From NCBI RefSeq assembly GCF_900103365.1, contig NZ_LT629703.1, positions 4,278,001 through 4,342,000 of the forward strand: a stretch of DNA of 64,000 nucleotides, given 5' to 3'. Both the position numbers and the translations under genes were made by a program. The notes under the pieces are model-generated. The model worked only from the letters and a program-made list of their open reading frames with translations, searched no databases and was not told where the DNA came from. The stretch is from Afipia sp. GAS231 (lineage in GTDB: Bacteria; Pseudomonadota; Alphaproteobacteria; Rhizobiales; Xanthobacteraceae). Position 1 is the stretch's first letter, and each line of letters starts with the position of its first letter. Shown one piece after another: positions 52,262-61,629 of the stretch.

Positions 52262-52912
52262 CTACTGGCTCGCCCACACGATCCGCGCGATCCAGGCGAC
52301 GTCATCGGCATCCAGCGTGCGGTCGGCATGAACTGGATTGAGCGACTGCAATTCCAGCTGTTTCGCGGTGCGGCGCTTCAATTCCTTGACCATCACCTCG
52401 CCACCTGACGTCTTCAACACCACACGGTCGCCGCGCCGGATCGCGGTGCCGGGCGAGACGATGACGATGTCGCCGTCGCGATAGACGGGCTTCATCGAAT
52501 CACCCGAAATCTCCAGCGCATAGGCGTGCTCGTCGCCGGACGACGGCAGCGCTACCTCGTCCCAGCCCTTGCCGGCGGGAAAGCCTGAGTCGTCGAAATG
52601 GCCGCCGTTGCCGGCTTGCGCCAGTCCCAGCAGTGGCACTGATTGCGCGCCGCGCGCGCCGTCGCCGATCAGCTGCACGAAGGTTTCGATCGACGAATTG
52701 GTGGCGGCGAGCGCCTTGGAAACCGATTCGGTCGACGGCCAGCGGTCGCGGCCGTCGCCGGTGACGCGTTTGGATTTATTGAAGGTGGTGGCGTCGAGGC
52801 CGCTGCGCTTGGCGAGCCCCGAGGCCGACATGCCGGCGCGCTCGGCCAGCCGGTCGAGGGCGGTCCAGACCTGGGCGTGGGTGAGAATGCGGTTTGATTT
52901 CTGCTTGGCCAT
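52262..52912 (-). CDS. XRE/S24-family self-cleaving transcriptional repressor
   Basis: A 216-residue repressor: HTH at about 15-75 (LAERAGMSASGLAKRSGLDA, TTFNKSK) and a LexA/S24 peptidase domain at 90-215. The Ser-Lys dyad is Ser139 (EISGDSMKPVYRDGD) and Lys176 (EVMVKELK), spaced 37 residues as in LexA. A likely autocleavage bond is Ala100-Gly101 (GLAQAGNGG). No phage genes flank it, so it is probably a chromosomal stress regulator that controls the adjacent glycosylase gene; this is an inference. Confidence 0.88.
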   Translation of the reverse strand: MAKQKSNRILTHAQVWTALDRLAERAGMSASGLAKRSGLDATTFNKSKRVTGDGRDRWPSTESVSKALAATNSSIETFVQLIGDGARGAQSVPLLGLAQAGNGGHFDDSGFPAGKGWDEVALPSSGDEHAYALEISGDSMKPVYRDGDIVIVSPGTAIRRGDRVVLKTSGGEVMVKELKRRTAKQLELQSLNPVHADRTLDADDVAWIARIVWASQ

Positions 52913-53084
52913 TGAAAACCCCCAACCGATCTAGGAATTATTGCCTCATTCGGCGGCTCTGCGCAAATCCCGTCTCGGCGGCGCTTGAGTTAGCGGCCTG
53001 CCGCCATTACGGTCTGCGCCTGCCCCGGGGCATTTCCGGGAAAATCCCAAGAGTAACAACAACAAGCAGGGAATCCGCAACGCC

Positions 53085-53429
53085 GTGCCCACGATCTACA
53101 AAATCAGTCCCGCCTCGGCCTGGCGCGAGGCCGAACGGCAGGGCGTCTACCGGGGTAGTGCGGACGACCTGCGCGATGGCTTCATTCACTTCTCCACCGC
53201 CGCCCAGGTCGCGGAAACGGCGCGGAAGCATTATTTCGGGCAGACCGGCCTGTTTCTGATCGCGGTCGATGCCGACGCGCTCGGCGACGCCTTGCGCTGG
53301 GAGCGCTCGCGCAACGACGAGCTGTTCCCGCATCTCTATGGCGAACTCGACATCGGCGCGGTTACCGCGATCCTCGACATGCGGGCACAGTCCGACGGCA
53401 ATCACGACATTCCGGAGTTGAAGCCGTGA
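53085..53429 (+). CDS. DUF952 protein
   Basis: A 114-residue DUF952 protein (IYKISPASAWREAERQGVYR, DGFIHFSTAAQVAETARKHY, FPHLYGELDIGAVTAI). The fold may resemble an ADP-ribosyltransferase-like domain in the family, but the function is unknown. It uses a GTG start at 53085. Its stop overlaps the GTG start of pyrD by four bases, so the two are translationally coupled. Confidence 0.87.
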   Translation: MPTIYKISPASAWREAERQGVYRGSADDLRDGFIHFSTAAQVAETARKHYFGQTGLFLIAVDADALGDALRWERSRNDELFPHLYGELDIGAVTAILDMRAQSDGNHDIPELKP

Positions 53430-54523
53430 TCCGCGCCTTCGACGCCTTCTCGCTGCCGCTGCTGCGCTGGTTCGATCCGGAAGACGCGCACCGCATGGCG
53501 ATCCACGGCCTGCGGCTGCTGCCGCCGACCAAGCCGCGCACCGACGATCCGAAACTGGCGGTGCGGGCGTTCGGGCTGAATTTTCCGAACCCGATCGGCA
53601 TGGCCGCGGGTTTCGACAAGAGCGCGGAGGCGCCCGATGCGCTGCTGCGGCTGGGATTTGGTTTCGTCGAGATCGGCACCGTGACGCCGAAGCCGCAAGC
53701 CGGCAATCCACGGCCGCGGCTGTTTCGCTTGGAGCGCGATGAAGCGGTGATCAACCGCATGGGCTTTAACAATGACGGCGCGGAAGTAGCGCTGCGTCGG
53801 CTCGCCGCGCGCGCGCATCTGGGCGGCATCGTCGGCGTCAATGTCGGGGCGAACAAGGATTCGCCGGATCGTGTTGCCGATTACGTCAAGCTGATCGAGA
53901 CCTTTGCACCGGTCGCGAGCTATTTCACCGTCAACGTCTCCTCGCCCAACACGCCAGGGCTGCGCAACCTGCAGCAATCGGCGGCGCTCGACGATCTCCT
54001 CGCCAAGGTGATCGATGCCCGCGAGCGGGTGCGCAAGAACGCCGGCGATTCGCCGGTGCTGCTGAAGATCGCGCCGGATCTCAGTTTGAACGAACTCGAC
54101 GACGTCGTTCACATCGCCCGTTCGCGCCGGGTCGATGGCATGATCGTTGCCAACACCACGTTGGCGCGGCCTTCCAGCCTGCGCGAGACCAACCGCGCCA
54201 AGGAGCAGGGCGGCCTGTCGGGACGGCCGCTGTTTCGATTGTCGACCCGCATGGTGGCGGAGACCTATGTGCGGGCCGAAGGTGCGTTTCCGCTGATCGG
54301 CGTCGGCGGCATCGATAGTGGCGGCGCGGCGCTGACAAAAATTCGCGCCGGCGCCAGCCTGATCCAGTTGTATTCGTCGCTGGTCTACAAGGGTCTCGGC
54401 CTGGTCGAGGACATCAAGAGCGATCTGGCTTCGACATTGCTGCGTACGGGCCGAGATTCGCTCTCCGAAATCGTCGGTGCCGATGCGGCGACGATCACGG
54501 CCGAAGACTGGCCGGTGAAGTAG
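53426..54523 (+). CDS. pyrD: Dihydroorotate dehydrogenase (quinone), class 2
   Basis: A 365-residue membrane-associated flavoenzyme of pyrimidine synthesis. Class 2 features are the N-terminal amphipathic region (residues 1-40), NPIGMAAGFDKSAEAPDALL, VNVSSPNTPGLRNLQ (catalytic Ser), IVANTTLARPSSL, IGVGGIDSGGAALTKIRAGA and LYSSLVYKGLGLV. The start GTG at 53426 overlaps the DUF952 gene. Confidence 0.96.
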   Translation: MIRAFDAFSLPLLRWFDPEDAHRMAIHGLRLLPPTKPRTDDPKLAVRAFGLNFPNPIGMAAGFDKSAEAPDALLRLGFGFVEIGTVTPKPQAGNPRPRLFRLERDEAVINRMGFNNDGAEVALRRLAARAHLGGIVGVNVGANKDSPDRVADYVKLIETFAPVASYFTVNVSSPNTPGLRNLQQSAALDDLLAKVIDARERVRKNAGDSPVLLKIAPDLSLNELDDVVHIARSRRVDGMIVANTTLARPSSLRETNRAKEQGGLSGRPLFRLSTRMVAETYVRAEGAFPLIGVGGIDSGGAALTKIRAGASLIQLYSSLVYKGLGLVEDIKSDLASTLLRTGRDSLSEIVGADAATITAEDWPVK

Positions 54524-54533
54524 CGGGCTACGA

Positions 54534-55850
54534 TCACGTCCCAAACGACTTCCGCAACAACACTGGATACCTCAGCGCCTCCAGCCCGCCGCGGGCGGCG
54601 TAGTGCGCCAGCAGCGCGCCCCACAGTCCGGCATTGCCGAACGATCGTAGCGCGAACCAGGCGGTGAGGAAGACCAGCAGCGACAGCACCATCAGGTTAC
54701 GCATATCGCGCGCCCAGGTGGCGCCGATATAGACGCCGTCATAGGCAAAGGCGAACACGCCGAGCAGGGGTGCAAGCACCACGAACGGCAGATAGTCGCG
54801 GGCGATGCGCCGGACTTCGGTGTTGGCGCTCATCACGTCGATGAACGAGGTTCCGAACAGCGCGAAGGCAGCGGCCACCGCAACGGCAAAGGCAAAGCCC
54901 CAGATCAGCACCAGACGTACCGCGCCGGCGAAAGCGCTTCGATCACGGGCGCCATAGGCGCGGCCGCAAAGCTGTTCGGCGGCGTTGGCGAGGCCGTCGA
55001 GGAAGAACGCGCTGATCAGGAGAAAATTGTTCAGCACGGCATTGGCGGCCAGCGTCATGTCGCCGGCGCGGGCGCCCTGCGCGGTAAAGAACAGAAACGC
55101 CGTGATCAGCGACGCGGTACGGATCATGATGTCGCGGTTGACCGCGAGCATGCGCATCAGCTTGGCGCGGTCGAACAGCGTCGCGCGCGGTACCGCCAGT
55201 TGCCCCTGCAGGCACCGCGCGATCATGACGCCGAGCAGCAGCCCTGCCGCCTCCGCGATTAAGGCTGCGATCGCGGCCCCTGCGATGCCGAAGTCGAACA
55301 CCAGCACCAGCAGCATCGTCGCCGCCATGTTGATGACGTTGATGGTGATCTGGGTACCGAGCGCCAGTCTGGCGCGAGCCTGTCCGATCAGCCAGCCGAG
55401 CACGACATAATTGCCGAGCGCCAGCGGCGCCGACCAGATCCGGATCGTGAAATAGGTTTTGGCGGCGCGGGTAACGCCCTCGCTGCCGCCCATCGCGCCG
55501 AGCAATACGGTGGCCAGCGGGATTTGCAGCACGATGAGGCCCGTGCCGATCAATGCTGCGACGATGAAGCCGCGCACCAGGATCGCGCGCAACTCGCTTA
55601 TCTCTCCAGCGCCCAGCGACTGCGCCGTGAAGGCGACCGTGCTCATGCGCAAGAACGCAAACAGCCAGAACATGCAGTCGAACAATACCGACGCCATCGC
55701 CACGCCGCCGAGCAGCGTGGCGTCGCCGAGCCGCCCGATCGCCGTGGTCGAGACGATGCCGATCAGCGGCGTGGTCAGGTTGGCGACCATCGCCGGACCG
55801 GCGATGGCGAACACCTGCGCCGTCGTTACTTTCGATGGGGGAGGCGACAC
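54534..55850 (-). CDS. MATE-family efflux transporter, DinF-like
   Basis: A 438-residue transporter with about 12 helices. Segments such as FAIAGPAMVANLTTPLIGIV (N-terminal half) and IMIRTASLITAFLFFTAQGA (second half) follow the MATE pattern and the closest type is DinF. It is unlike the MATE protein at 28.5 kb in sequence. A GTG start at 55850 is used. It is convergent with pyrD, ten bases apart. Confidence 0.9.
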   Translation of the reverse strand: MSPPPSKVTTAQVFAIAGPAMVANLTTPLIGIVSTTAIGRLGDATLLGGVAMASVLFDCMFWLFAFLRMSTVAFTAQSLGAGEISELRAILVRGFIVAALIGTGLIVLQIPLATVLLGAMGGSEGVTRAAKTYFTIRIWSAPLALGNYVVLGWLIGQARARLALGTQITINVINMAATMLLVLVFDFGIAGAAIAALIAEAAGLLLGVMIARCLQGQLAVPRATLFDRAKLMRMLAVNRDIMIRTASLITAFLFFTAQGARAGDMTLAANAVLNNFLLISAFFLDGLANAAEQLCGRAYGARDRSAFAGAVRLVLIWGFAFAVAVAAAFALFGTSFIDVMSANTEVRRIARDYLPFVVLAPLLGVFAFAYDGVYIGATWARDMRNLMVLSLLVFLTAWFALRSFGNAGLWGALLAHYAARGGLEALRYPVLLRKSFGT

Positions 55851-55870
55851 TGCAGCGTCGCTGGCTCAGC

Positions 55871-56179
55871 CTATTGTCGTCCGCGCGGGGAGCCGAACAT
55901 CCGGGACAGCAGCCAGACCGGAATCACGATCACGGCGCCGAGCAGGAAGTAACGCCACAGCCAGTTGACGGCGTCGAAGCCGAGATCCCAGATTCGCCGG
56001 AACAGGGTCTGGATGCTGTGCAGGATATTCCAGGGATCGAACCCGATCACCGAAAGCACCACGCCGACCAGCACCGACAGCAGGATCAGCCGGAACGCCA
56101 CCGACAGCGGCGAGCCGCCGAGAAATCGATAGAGGCCGTCATTGCTGCTGGCCGGCAAATCTCTCACGTCGTTGGGCAT
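55871..56179 (-). CDS. Small membrane protein (DUF6460-like)
   Basis: A 102-residue protein with two hydrophobic helices (FRLILLSVLVGVVLSVIGF and YFLLGAVIVIPVWLLSRMF) separated by an amphipathic helix (WNILHSIQTLFRRIWDLGFD). The function is unknown; the resemblance to DUF6460 is by pattern. It is followed 20 bp later by the MATE gene on the same strand and may be co-transcribed. Confidence 0.7.
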   Translation of the reverse strand: MPNDVRDLPASSNDGLYRFLGGSPLSVAFRLILLSVLVGVVLSVIGFDPWNILHSIQTLFRRIWDLGFDAVNWLWRYFLLGAVIVIPVWLLSRMFGSPRGRQ

Positions 56180-56279
56180 CGATCTCTCCAGCGGTCTTAT
56201 GCCGCACAGTATAGGTCACGGCAGGGCACATGGGGAACCCGCATATGGGCGTCAATGGCAGCCATGCGCCGCTTGCACC

Positions 56280-58145
56280 TTAATTTGTTGTCACATTCTT
56301 TAACATCCGCTCCAGCGTCTCCAGCCGGTCGGCCTCACGTGGCGGTTTGTCCCAGCGCAGCCGGTTGATACGCGGAAACCGCATCGCGACCCCGGATTTG
56401 TGCCGTGGCGAGCGGGCGAGCCCCTCAAAAGCCACTTCCAGCACCAGGCCCTGGTCCGGCTCGTGCACGACATGGCGGACCGGGCCGAATTTTTCGGTGG
56501 TGTTGCGGCGGACGAAACGGTCGATCTGCAGCAGTTCCTCGTCGGTGAAGCCGAAATAGGCCTTGCCGACCGGCACCAGTTCGTTGCCATCGGTCCAGAC
56601 GCCAAACGTGTAGTCCGAATAATAGGACGAGCGCTTGCCGTGGCCGCGCTGCGCATACATCAGCACGGCGTCGATCAGATGCGGGTCGCGCTTCCACTTC
56701 CACCACTGGCCCTTGGGACGGCCCGGCAGATAGAGCGCGTCGCGGCGCTTCAGCATCACGCCCTCGACGGCCTCGGCGTCCTCGTCCGCACCGGCGCTGG
56801 CGGGATCGGCACGTGCCGCCGTCAGCGCGTCCCAACTGTCGAACGCGACCGTCGGCGAGAGATCAATACGCGGGTCGTCGAGTTTTTTGATGAACGCTTC
56901 CAGCCGGGCGCGACGCTCGACAAACGGCAGTTCGCGCAGATCGGATTCATCGTCGGCCAGCAAGTCGTAAGCGCGCAGATGGATCGGATACTCTTTCATC
57001 AGCTTGGGCGAAACGATTTTGCGATTGAGGCGCTGCTGCAGCACGTTAAACGTCTGCACACGACCGTCGCGCAGCACCAACAGCTCGCCGTCAATGGCGC
57101 CCGGTAGATGTAGCGACGGCGTCAGGTCCGGAAAGCTCGTGGTGATGTCCTCGCCGGTTCGCGAATAGAGCCGCGCCTGCATGTGGCCGCGCGCGTCGCG
57201 GCCCGCGACCGCCTGGACGCGAATGCCGTCCCATTTCCATTCGGCGATGAAGTCCGCCGGATCGAGATTGGCGAAATCCGAATCCTCGATCGCATGCGCC
57301 AGCATCACCGGACGGAACGGCGTCGGATCGCGATTGACCGGCTTGTCGGCCTTGCCTTCCAGCCAGGCGAAGAGGTCGAGATAGGGCGGGGTCAGTCCCG
57401 GCCACATCAGTTCGACCTCGTGCGGGTCTTTGTTCCCGAGCGCCGCCGCCGCGGTTTTCGCCAGCCGCGCCGAAACCCCGATCCGCATCGCGCCGGTGAC
57501 GAGTTTTAGCAGCGCCCAGCGGCCGGTCTCGTCGAGCTCATCGAGCCAGCGCGCGAGCTGTTTCGGCAGTTCGGTCTTGCCGAGCGTGCGCAGGGTGGTG
57601 ACGACCTCGGTGAGGGTGGGGGGAGGCGGGTTGTTGTGGCGTGGGCCGTGGCCATCATGAGCATCGGACTCGCGGTACCCCCCTCCCTGGCCTCGAGAGC
57701 GAGCTTCGCTCGCCTCGGACCCCGCAAGGGGGGAGGGAACGGTTAGAATTGTGGTCGTGGCTTTGGATGTGGATCGAGCTGACAGCCCAGCATTCCGCTC
57801 GGCTCCCTCCCCCCTTGCGGGGGAGGGTTGGGGAGAGGGGTAGCCCAGCAAAGACTCGCTGCGATCAACCGCCGCCTTCGGCCACATCAACGCGACCGTC
57901 TCCGAGAGGTCGCCGACGTAATCATACGACAGCCCGAACAACACCGGATCGGTGCGATCCGTGATCAGGTCACGGATCAGCCCGGCCTTGGCGTGTTTGA
58001 ACGACAGTGCGCCGGTCAGCGCCGCCAGCGCGTAGCCGCGATCGGGATCGGCGGTCTCGCGAAAATATCCCGTGATCAGCCGCAGCTTGTTGTTGCGGCC
58101 GGGCTCGTAGGCGAGGCGGTCCAGCAGTTCGGCGAAACGATTCAT
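56280..58145 (-). CDS. ATP-dependent DNA ligase (ligase-associated repair set) with in-frame repeat insertion
   Basis: A 621-residue ATP-dependent ligase. The nucleotidyl Lys is Lys304 in EWKWDGIRV, followed by YSRTGEDITTSFPDL, DGELLV and the C-terminal OB fold (VEGVMLKRRDALYLPGRPKG, WWKWKRDPHLIDAVLMYAQ). The N-terminal domain is interrupted at about residues 99-160 by a palindromic repeat read in frame (PSPQPSPARGEGA...), a low-complexity tail absent from typical ligases. The gene overlaps the exonuclease gene by four bases. The insertion probably forms an exposed loop. Confidence 0.92.
   Translation of the reverse strand: MNRFAELLDRLAYEPGRNNKLRLITGYFRETADPDRGYALAALTGALSFKHAKAGLIRDLITDRTDPVLFGLSYDYVGDLSETVALMWPKAAVDRSESLLGYPSPQPSPARGEGAERNAGLSARSTSKATTTILTVPSPLAGSEASEARSRGQGGGYRESDAHDGHGPRHNNPPPPTLTEVVTTLRTLGKTELPKQLARWLDELDETGRWALLKLVTGAMRIGVSARLAKTAAAALGNKDPHEVELMWPGLTPPYLDLFAWLEGKADKPVNRDPTPFRPVMLAHAIEDSDFANLDPADFIAEWKWDGIRVQAVAGRDARGHMQARLYSRTGEDITTSFPDLTPSLHLPGAIDGELLVLRDGRVQTFNVLQQRLNRKIVSPKLMKEYPIHLRAYDLLADDESDLRELPFVERRARLEAFIKKLDDPRIDLSPTVAFDSWDALTAARADPASAGADEDAEAVEGVMLKRRDALYLPGRPKGQWWKWKRDPHLIDAVLMYAQRGHGKRSSYYSDYTFGVWTDGNELVPVGKAYFGFTDEELLQIDRFVRRNTTEKFGPVRHVVHEPDQGLVLEVAFEGLARSPRHKSGVAMRFPRINRLRWDKPPREADRLETLERMLKNVTTN
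57666..57851. repeat. Palindromic repeat family C inside the ligase gene
   Basis: CCTCCCTGGCCT and CGCAAGGGGGGAGGG-type arms form a nested palindrome ending at about 57841. The insertion keeps the reading frame (about 62 codons) and lies between the N-terminal helical parts of the ligase. Confidence 0.82.
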
Positions 58146-59200
58146 GCGTCGGTCTCGCAGGCGGCCTCGTCGGGCGCGGCCGTTTCGTGCTCATCCTCAT
58201 CGCCATAGCCGACCAGCGCAAGCGGCCGCGCCGCGAGGCCGCGTGTCTGGCACCAATGCACCAGCGCGTCTTCCTGCCCATGCGTGACCCAGATCTCGCC
58301 GGCGCCGGTGGCTGCGATGGTCGCGGTCAGCCCGTCCCAGTCGGCGTGGTCGGAAATCACCAACGGCAATTCGACGCCGCGCTGCCGGGCGCGCGCCCGC
58401 ACCCGCATCCAGCCCGAGGCAAACGCCGTCACCGGGTCGGGAAACCGTCTGGTCCAGATGTCTGATGTGGCCGATGGCGGCGCCAGTGTGATGGTGCCGG
58501 CAAGATCGGCCTTCTTCATGCCCTTGACCGGACGCAACTCACCGAGTGCGACACCCCGGCTCTGATAGTAGGACGTGATCGCCTCCATCGCGCCATGCAG
58601 ATAGATCGGCGCGTCGTAGCCGGCCAAACGCAGCAGCGCGATCACGCGTTGCGCCTTGCCGAGCGAATAGGCGCCGACCAGATGCGCACGCTCCGGAAAC
58701 AGCGCCACCGACGCCAGCAGCTTCTTCACCTCATCCGCCGCGTTGCGATGGCGGAACACCGGCAAACCAAAGGTGGCTTCGGTGATGAAGACGTCGCACG
58801 GTACCACCTCGAACGGCGTGCAGGTCGGATCGGGCGCGTCCTTGTAGTCGCCGGACGCGACGATGCAGGTGTCCTTGCAGGACACGGCGATTTGTGCCGA
58901 GCCCAGCACATGGCCGGCCGGGTGAAATTTGATCGTGACGTCGCCGAGCCGCAGTTCCTCGCCGTAAGCAATCGCCTGCGTGGAGCGCGCGAAATTGTCG
59001 CCATAGCGCAGCCGCATCATGTCGAGCGTCTCTTGCGTCGCCAGCACCGCGCCATGGCCCGATCGGGCGTGGTCGGAATGGCCGTGGGTAATGACGGCGC
59101 GCTCGACGGGGCGAACCGGGTCGATATGGAAGCCGCCCGGCTTGCAGCACAGGCCGGCGGGAGCTGGCAGCAGGATGTCTTGTGGACGCATGTACGGCAT
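58142..59200 (-). CDS. Ligase-associated MBL-fold DNA exonuclease
   Basis: A 352-residue metallo-beta-lactamase-fold nuclease of the beta-CASP type. Metal motif HxHxDH is HGHSDHARSGHG (His39, His41, Asp43, His44), followed by HPAGHVLGSAQIAV, VASGDYKDAPDPT and VISDHADWDGLT. Homologues accompany ATP-dependent ligase and Lhr helicase as a DNA-damage response set. It overlaps the ligase start by four bases. The acidic C-terminal tail (DEDEHETAAPDEAACETDA) is variable. Confidence 0.9.
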   Translation of the reverse strand: MPYMRPQDILLPAPAGLCCKPGGFHIDPVRPVERAVITHGHSDHARSGHGAVLATQETLDMMRLRYGDNFARSTQAIAYGEELRLGDVTIKFHPAGHVLGSAQIAVSCKDTCIVASGDYKDAPDPTCTPFEVVPCDVFITEATFGLPVFRHRNAADEVKKLLASVALFPERAHLVGAYSLGKAQRVIALLRLAGYDAPIYLHGAMEAITSYYQSRGVALGELRPVKGMKKADLAGTITLAPPSATSDIWTRRFPDPVTAFASGWMRVRARARQRGVELPLVISDHADWDGLTATIAATGAGEIWVTHGQEDALVHWCQTRGLAARPLALVGYGDEDEHETAAPDEAACETDA

Positions 59201-59336
59201 ATAGGGCCTCTAGCTGAGACTTTTAGTCATCCAGTGCGGGCTTGACCTGTGCCCAGGTCTTCCGGAAAAATCCGGGATCGATGGCCGGGCATGCAGGCGG
59301 GTTTACGCCGTTGGCACAAGCGACTAAGCCCCGGCG

Positions 59337-60281
59337 ATGACGAATGTGGTTCCAATGCCCGCGCGACTGTTTTTCTCCTCCGGCGATCTGATGGCCGACC
59401 GCCGGTTCGAATTTGCGCGCGACCTGCAATTGAAGGGCGATCTCGCCGCCGCCGCCGACCTGCTCTTGCAGGCGATCGAACTGGCGCCGAATTTCACCTC
59501 GGCCTGGTTCACGCTCGGCGAACTCCGCCAACAACTCGGCGAACGCGCCGCAGCCATCGAAGCCTTTCGCGCGGCGCAGGCCAGCAATGCCGATGACCGC
59601 CACGGCGCCGGTCTGCGGCTGATGCGGCTCGGCGCAGCACCGGTGGCCGGCATGCCGGAGGCTTATGTGCGGGCGCTGTTCGATCAATATGCGCCGCGGT
59701 TTGAATCCTCGCTGGTCGACGATCTCGGCTATCGCGGCCCGGCCATCCTTTTCAAGGCGGTGTTGTGGGTCCATGCGGTTGCCAGGAAGCCCGCGTTCTT
59801 CAAGCGCGCGATCGATCTTGGATGCGGCACGGGGTTGGCTGCCGCGGCCTTCGCCAGAAATGTCGATCGCTTCGCGGGCATCGATCTGTCGCCGCGCATG
59901 ATCGAGAAGTCACGCGCTACCGACCTCTATGCGGAGCTCGATGTCGCCGACATGCTGCAGGGCCTGCGCGGCCGGAGTGATGCCAGCGCCGATCTCATTC
60001 TGGCCGCGGATGCGATGGTTTATGTCGCCGATATTGTGCCGGTGCTGGTCGAGGCCGCGCGGGTGCTGGCCGCCGGTGGTCTGCTCGCCTTTACCACCGA
60101 GACCCATGGCGGCGAGGGCGTCATCCTCGGCGCGGGGCTGCGCTATGCCCACGCGGCGGAATATGTACGTGCGGCCGTTGCGGCCGCCGGGCTCACGTTG
60201 TCGCTGCTCGAGGATCGCTCCGCCCGCAACGAAGACAACGTTCCCGTGCCGGGCCTGGTCGTCGTCGCCGCGAAAACTTGA
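59337..60281 (+). CDS. TPR-containing SAM-dependent methyltransferase
   Basis: A 314-residue protein: a TPR-like N-terminal part (about residues 22-85: RRFEFARDLQLKGDLAAAAD and SAWFTLGELRQQLGERAAAI) and a class I methyltransferase domain (about 120-310) with motif I AIDLGCGTGLAAAAF and acidic residue in FAGIDLSPRMI. The substrate is unknown. It sits between the exonuclease gene and the binding-protein gene and may be unrelated to DNA repair. Confidence 0.87.
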   Translation: MTNVVPMPARLFFSSGDLMADRRFEFARDLQLKGDLAAAADLLLQAIELAPNFTSAWFTLGELRQQLGERAAAIEAFRAAQASNADDRHGAGLRLMRLGAAPVAGMPEAYVRALFDQYAPRFESSLVDDLGYRGPAILFKAVLWVHAVARKPAFFKRAIDLGCGTGLAAAAFARNVDRFAGIDLSPRMIEKSRATDLYAELDVADMLQGLRGRSDASADLILAADAMVYVADIVPVLVEAARVLAAGGLLAFTTETHGGEGVILGAGLRYAHAAEYVRAAVAAAGLTLSLLEDRSARNEDNVPVPGLVVVAAKT

Positions 60282-60385
60282 GTTTAGGCGCTACGCGGGG
60301 CGCCCGATGGCGGCATTGCGGCAAATTCACTATTGCCGATGCGTTCGGAATGTTCATCATGCGCGTAACCTAGGGAGAAACAATA

Positions 60386-61615
60386 ATGAACAAGAAACAG
60401 ACGCGGCGCGAGTTTGGCGCCACCGTAGTTGCCGCCGCCGCCGCATCCATCCTGCCCGCGCCGTTCGTCTCGGCCGCAGAGAAGAAATACGATGCCGGCG
60501 CCAGCGACACCGAGATCAAGATCGGACAGACCGTGCCGCATTCCGGCCCCGGCTCGATCTATGGCGTGCTCGGGCGGATCGGCGAAGCCTATTTCCAGAG
60601 TTTGAACGAGAAGGGCGGCATCAACGGCCGCAAGGTCACGTTCCTCACCATGGATGATGGCTACAGCCCGCCGAAATGCGTCGAGGCGACGCGGCGGCTG
60701 GTCGAGCAGGACGAAGTGCTGGCGCTGTACGGCTCGCTCGGCACCGCGCCGCAGACCGCCGTGCACAAATATCTCAATTCGCGGGGCGTGCCGCAGCTGC
60801 TGCTCAACACCGGCGCGTCGAAGTGGAACGATCCGAAGAACAACAAATGGACCATGGCGGGTCTGCCGCTGTATCCGACCGAAGCGCGCATTCTCGCCAA
60901 GCACGTCGTTGCCACCAGACCGAACGGCAAGATCGGCATCCTCTATCAGAACGACGATTTCGGCCGCGACTTCCTTGGCCCCTTCAAGAAGGTGCTGGCG
61001 GATGCCGGCGGCACGGCGCAAGTGATCATGGAGCAGACCTACGACCTGACCGAGCCAACGGTCGACAGCCAGCTCATCAACCTCTCGAAATCGGGCGCGG
61101 ATGTTTTCTACAACATCACGACGGGCAAGGCGACGTCGCAGTCGATCCGCAAGGTGGCCGAGCTCGGCTGGAAGCCGCTGCAACTGTTGTCCGCGGGATC
61201 GACCGGGCTTTCGATTCTCAAGGCCGCGGGCGTCGAGAACGCCAAGGACATCGTTGCCATCCGCTATTCCAAGGAGGCCGGTCCCGGCCGATGGGAAAAA
61301 GACAAGGACGTGATGGCGTTCGAGGCGTTGCGCGCCAAATATCTGCCGACCGTCGATCCCGACAACACCATCGCCTATGCCGGCTATGGCCAGGCGGTGT
61401 CGATGGGCGAAATCCTGCGCCGCTGCGGCGACGACCTGACCCGCGCCAACGTGCTGAAGCAGGCGACGACGCTGGCCGGCTTCCACTCGCCGTTCTTCCT
61501 CGACGACATCAATTTCAGCTACACGCCCGACGACTACTCGCCGATGAAGACGCTGCACATCTCGATCTTCGACGGCAAGGAATGGCAGATTTCGGAGAAG
61601 GCGGTGTCGGAGTAA
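60386..61615 (+). CDS. LivK-type ABC transporter substrate-binding protein
   Basis: A 409-residue exported binding protein of the branched-chain amino acid/aromatic-compound type (periplasmic binding protein family 6). It begins MNKKQTRREFGATVVAAAAA (a Tat-like twin-Arg, RREF) with cleavage near VSAAEK, then KIGQTVPHSGPGSIYGVLGR, LNEKGGINGRKVTFLTMDD and a GPKWNDPKN-like region. No permease genes follow, so it is orphaned here. AGGGAG lies before the ATG. Confidence 0.9.
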   Translation: MNKKQTRREFGATVVAAAAASILPAPFVSAAEKKYDAGASDTEIKIGQTVPHSGPGSIYGVLGRIGEAYFQSLNEKGGINGRKVTFLTMDDGYSPPKCVEATRRLVEQDEVLALYGSLGTAPQTAVHKYLNSRGVPQLLLNTGASKWNDPKNNKWTMAGLPLYPTEARILAKHVVATRPNGKIGILYQNDDFGRDFLGPFKKVLADAGGTAQVIMEQTYDLTEPTVDSQLINLSKSGADVFYNITTGKATSQSIRKVAELGWKPLQLLSAGSTGLSILKAAGVENAKDIVAIRYSKEAGPGRWEKDKDVMAFEALRAKYLPTVDPDNTIAYAGYGQAVSMGEILRRCGDDLTRANVLKQATTLAGFHSPFFLDDINFSYTPDDYSPMKTLHISIFDGKEWQISEKAVSE

Positions 61616-61629
61616 AGTCCCGCGGCGTT

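Noticed and set aside
52262..52912. The S24-type repressor as the sign of a prophage
   Set aside because: No integrase, replication, capsid or lysis genes lie nearby; neighbours are ordinary chromosomal genes.
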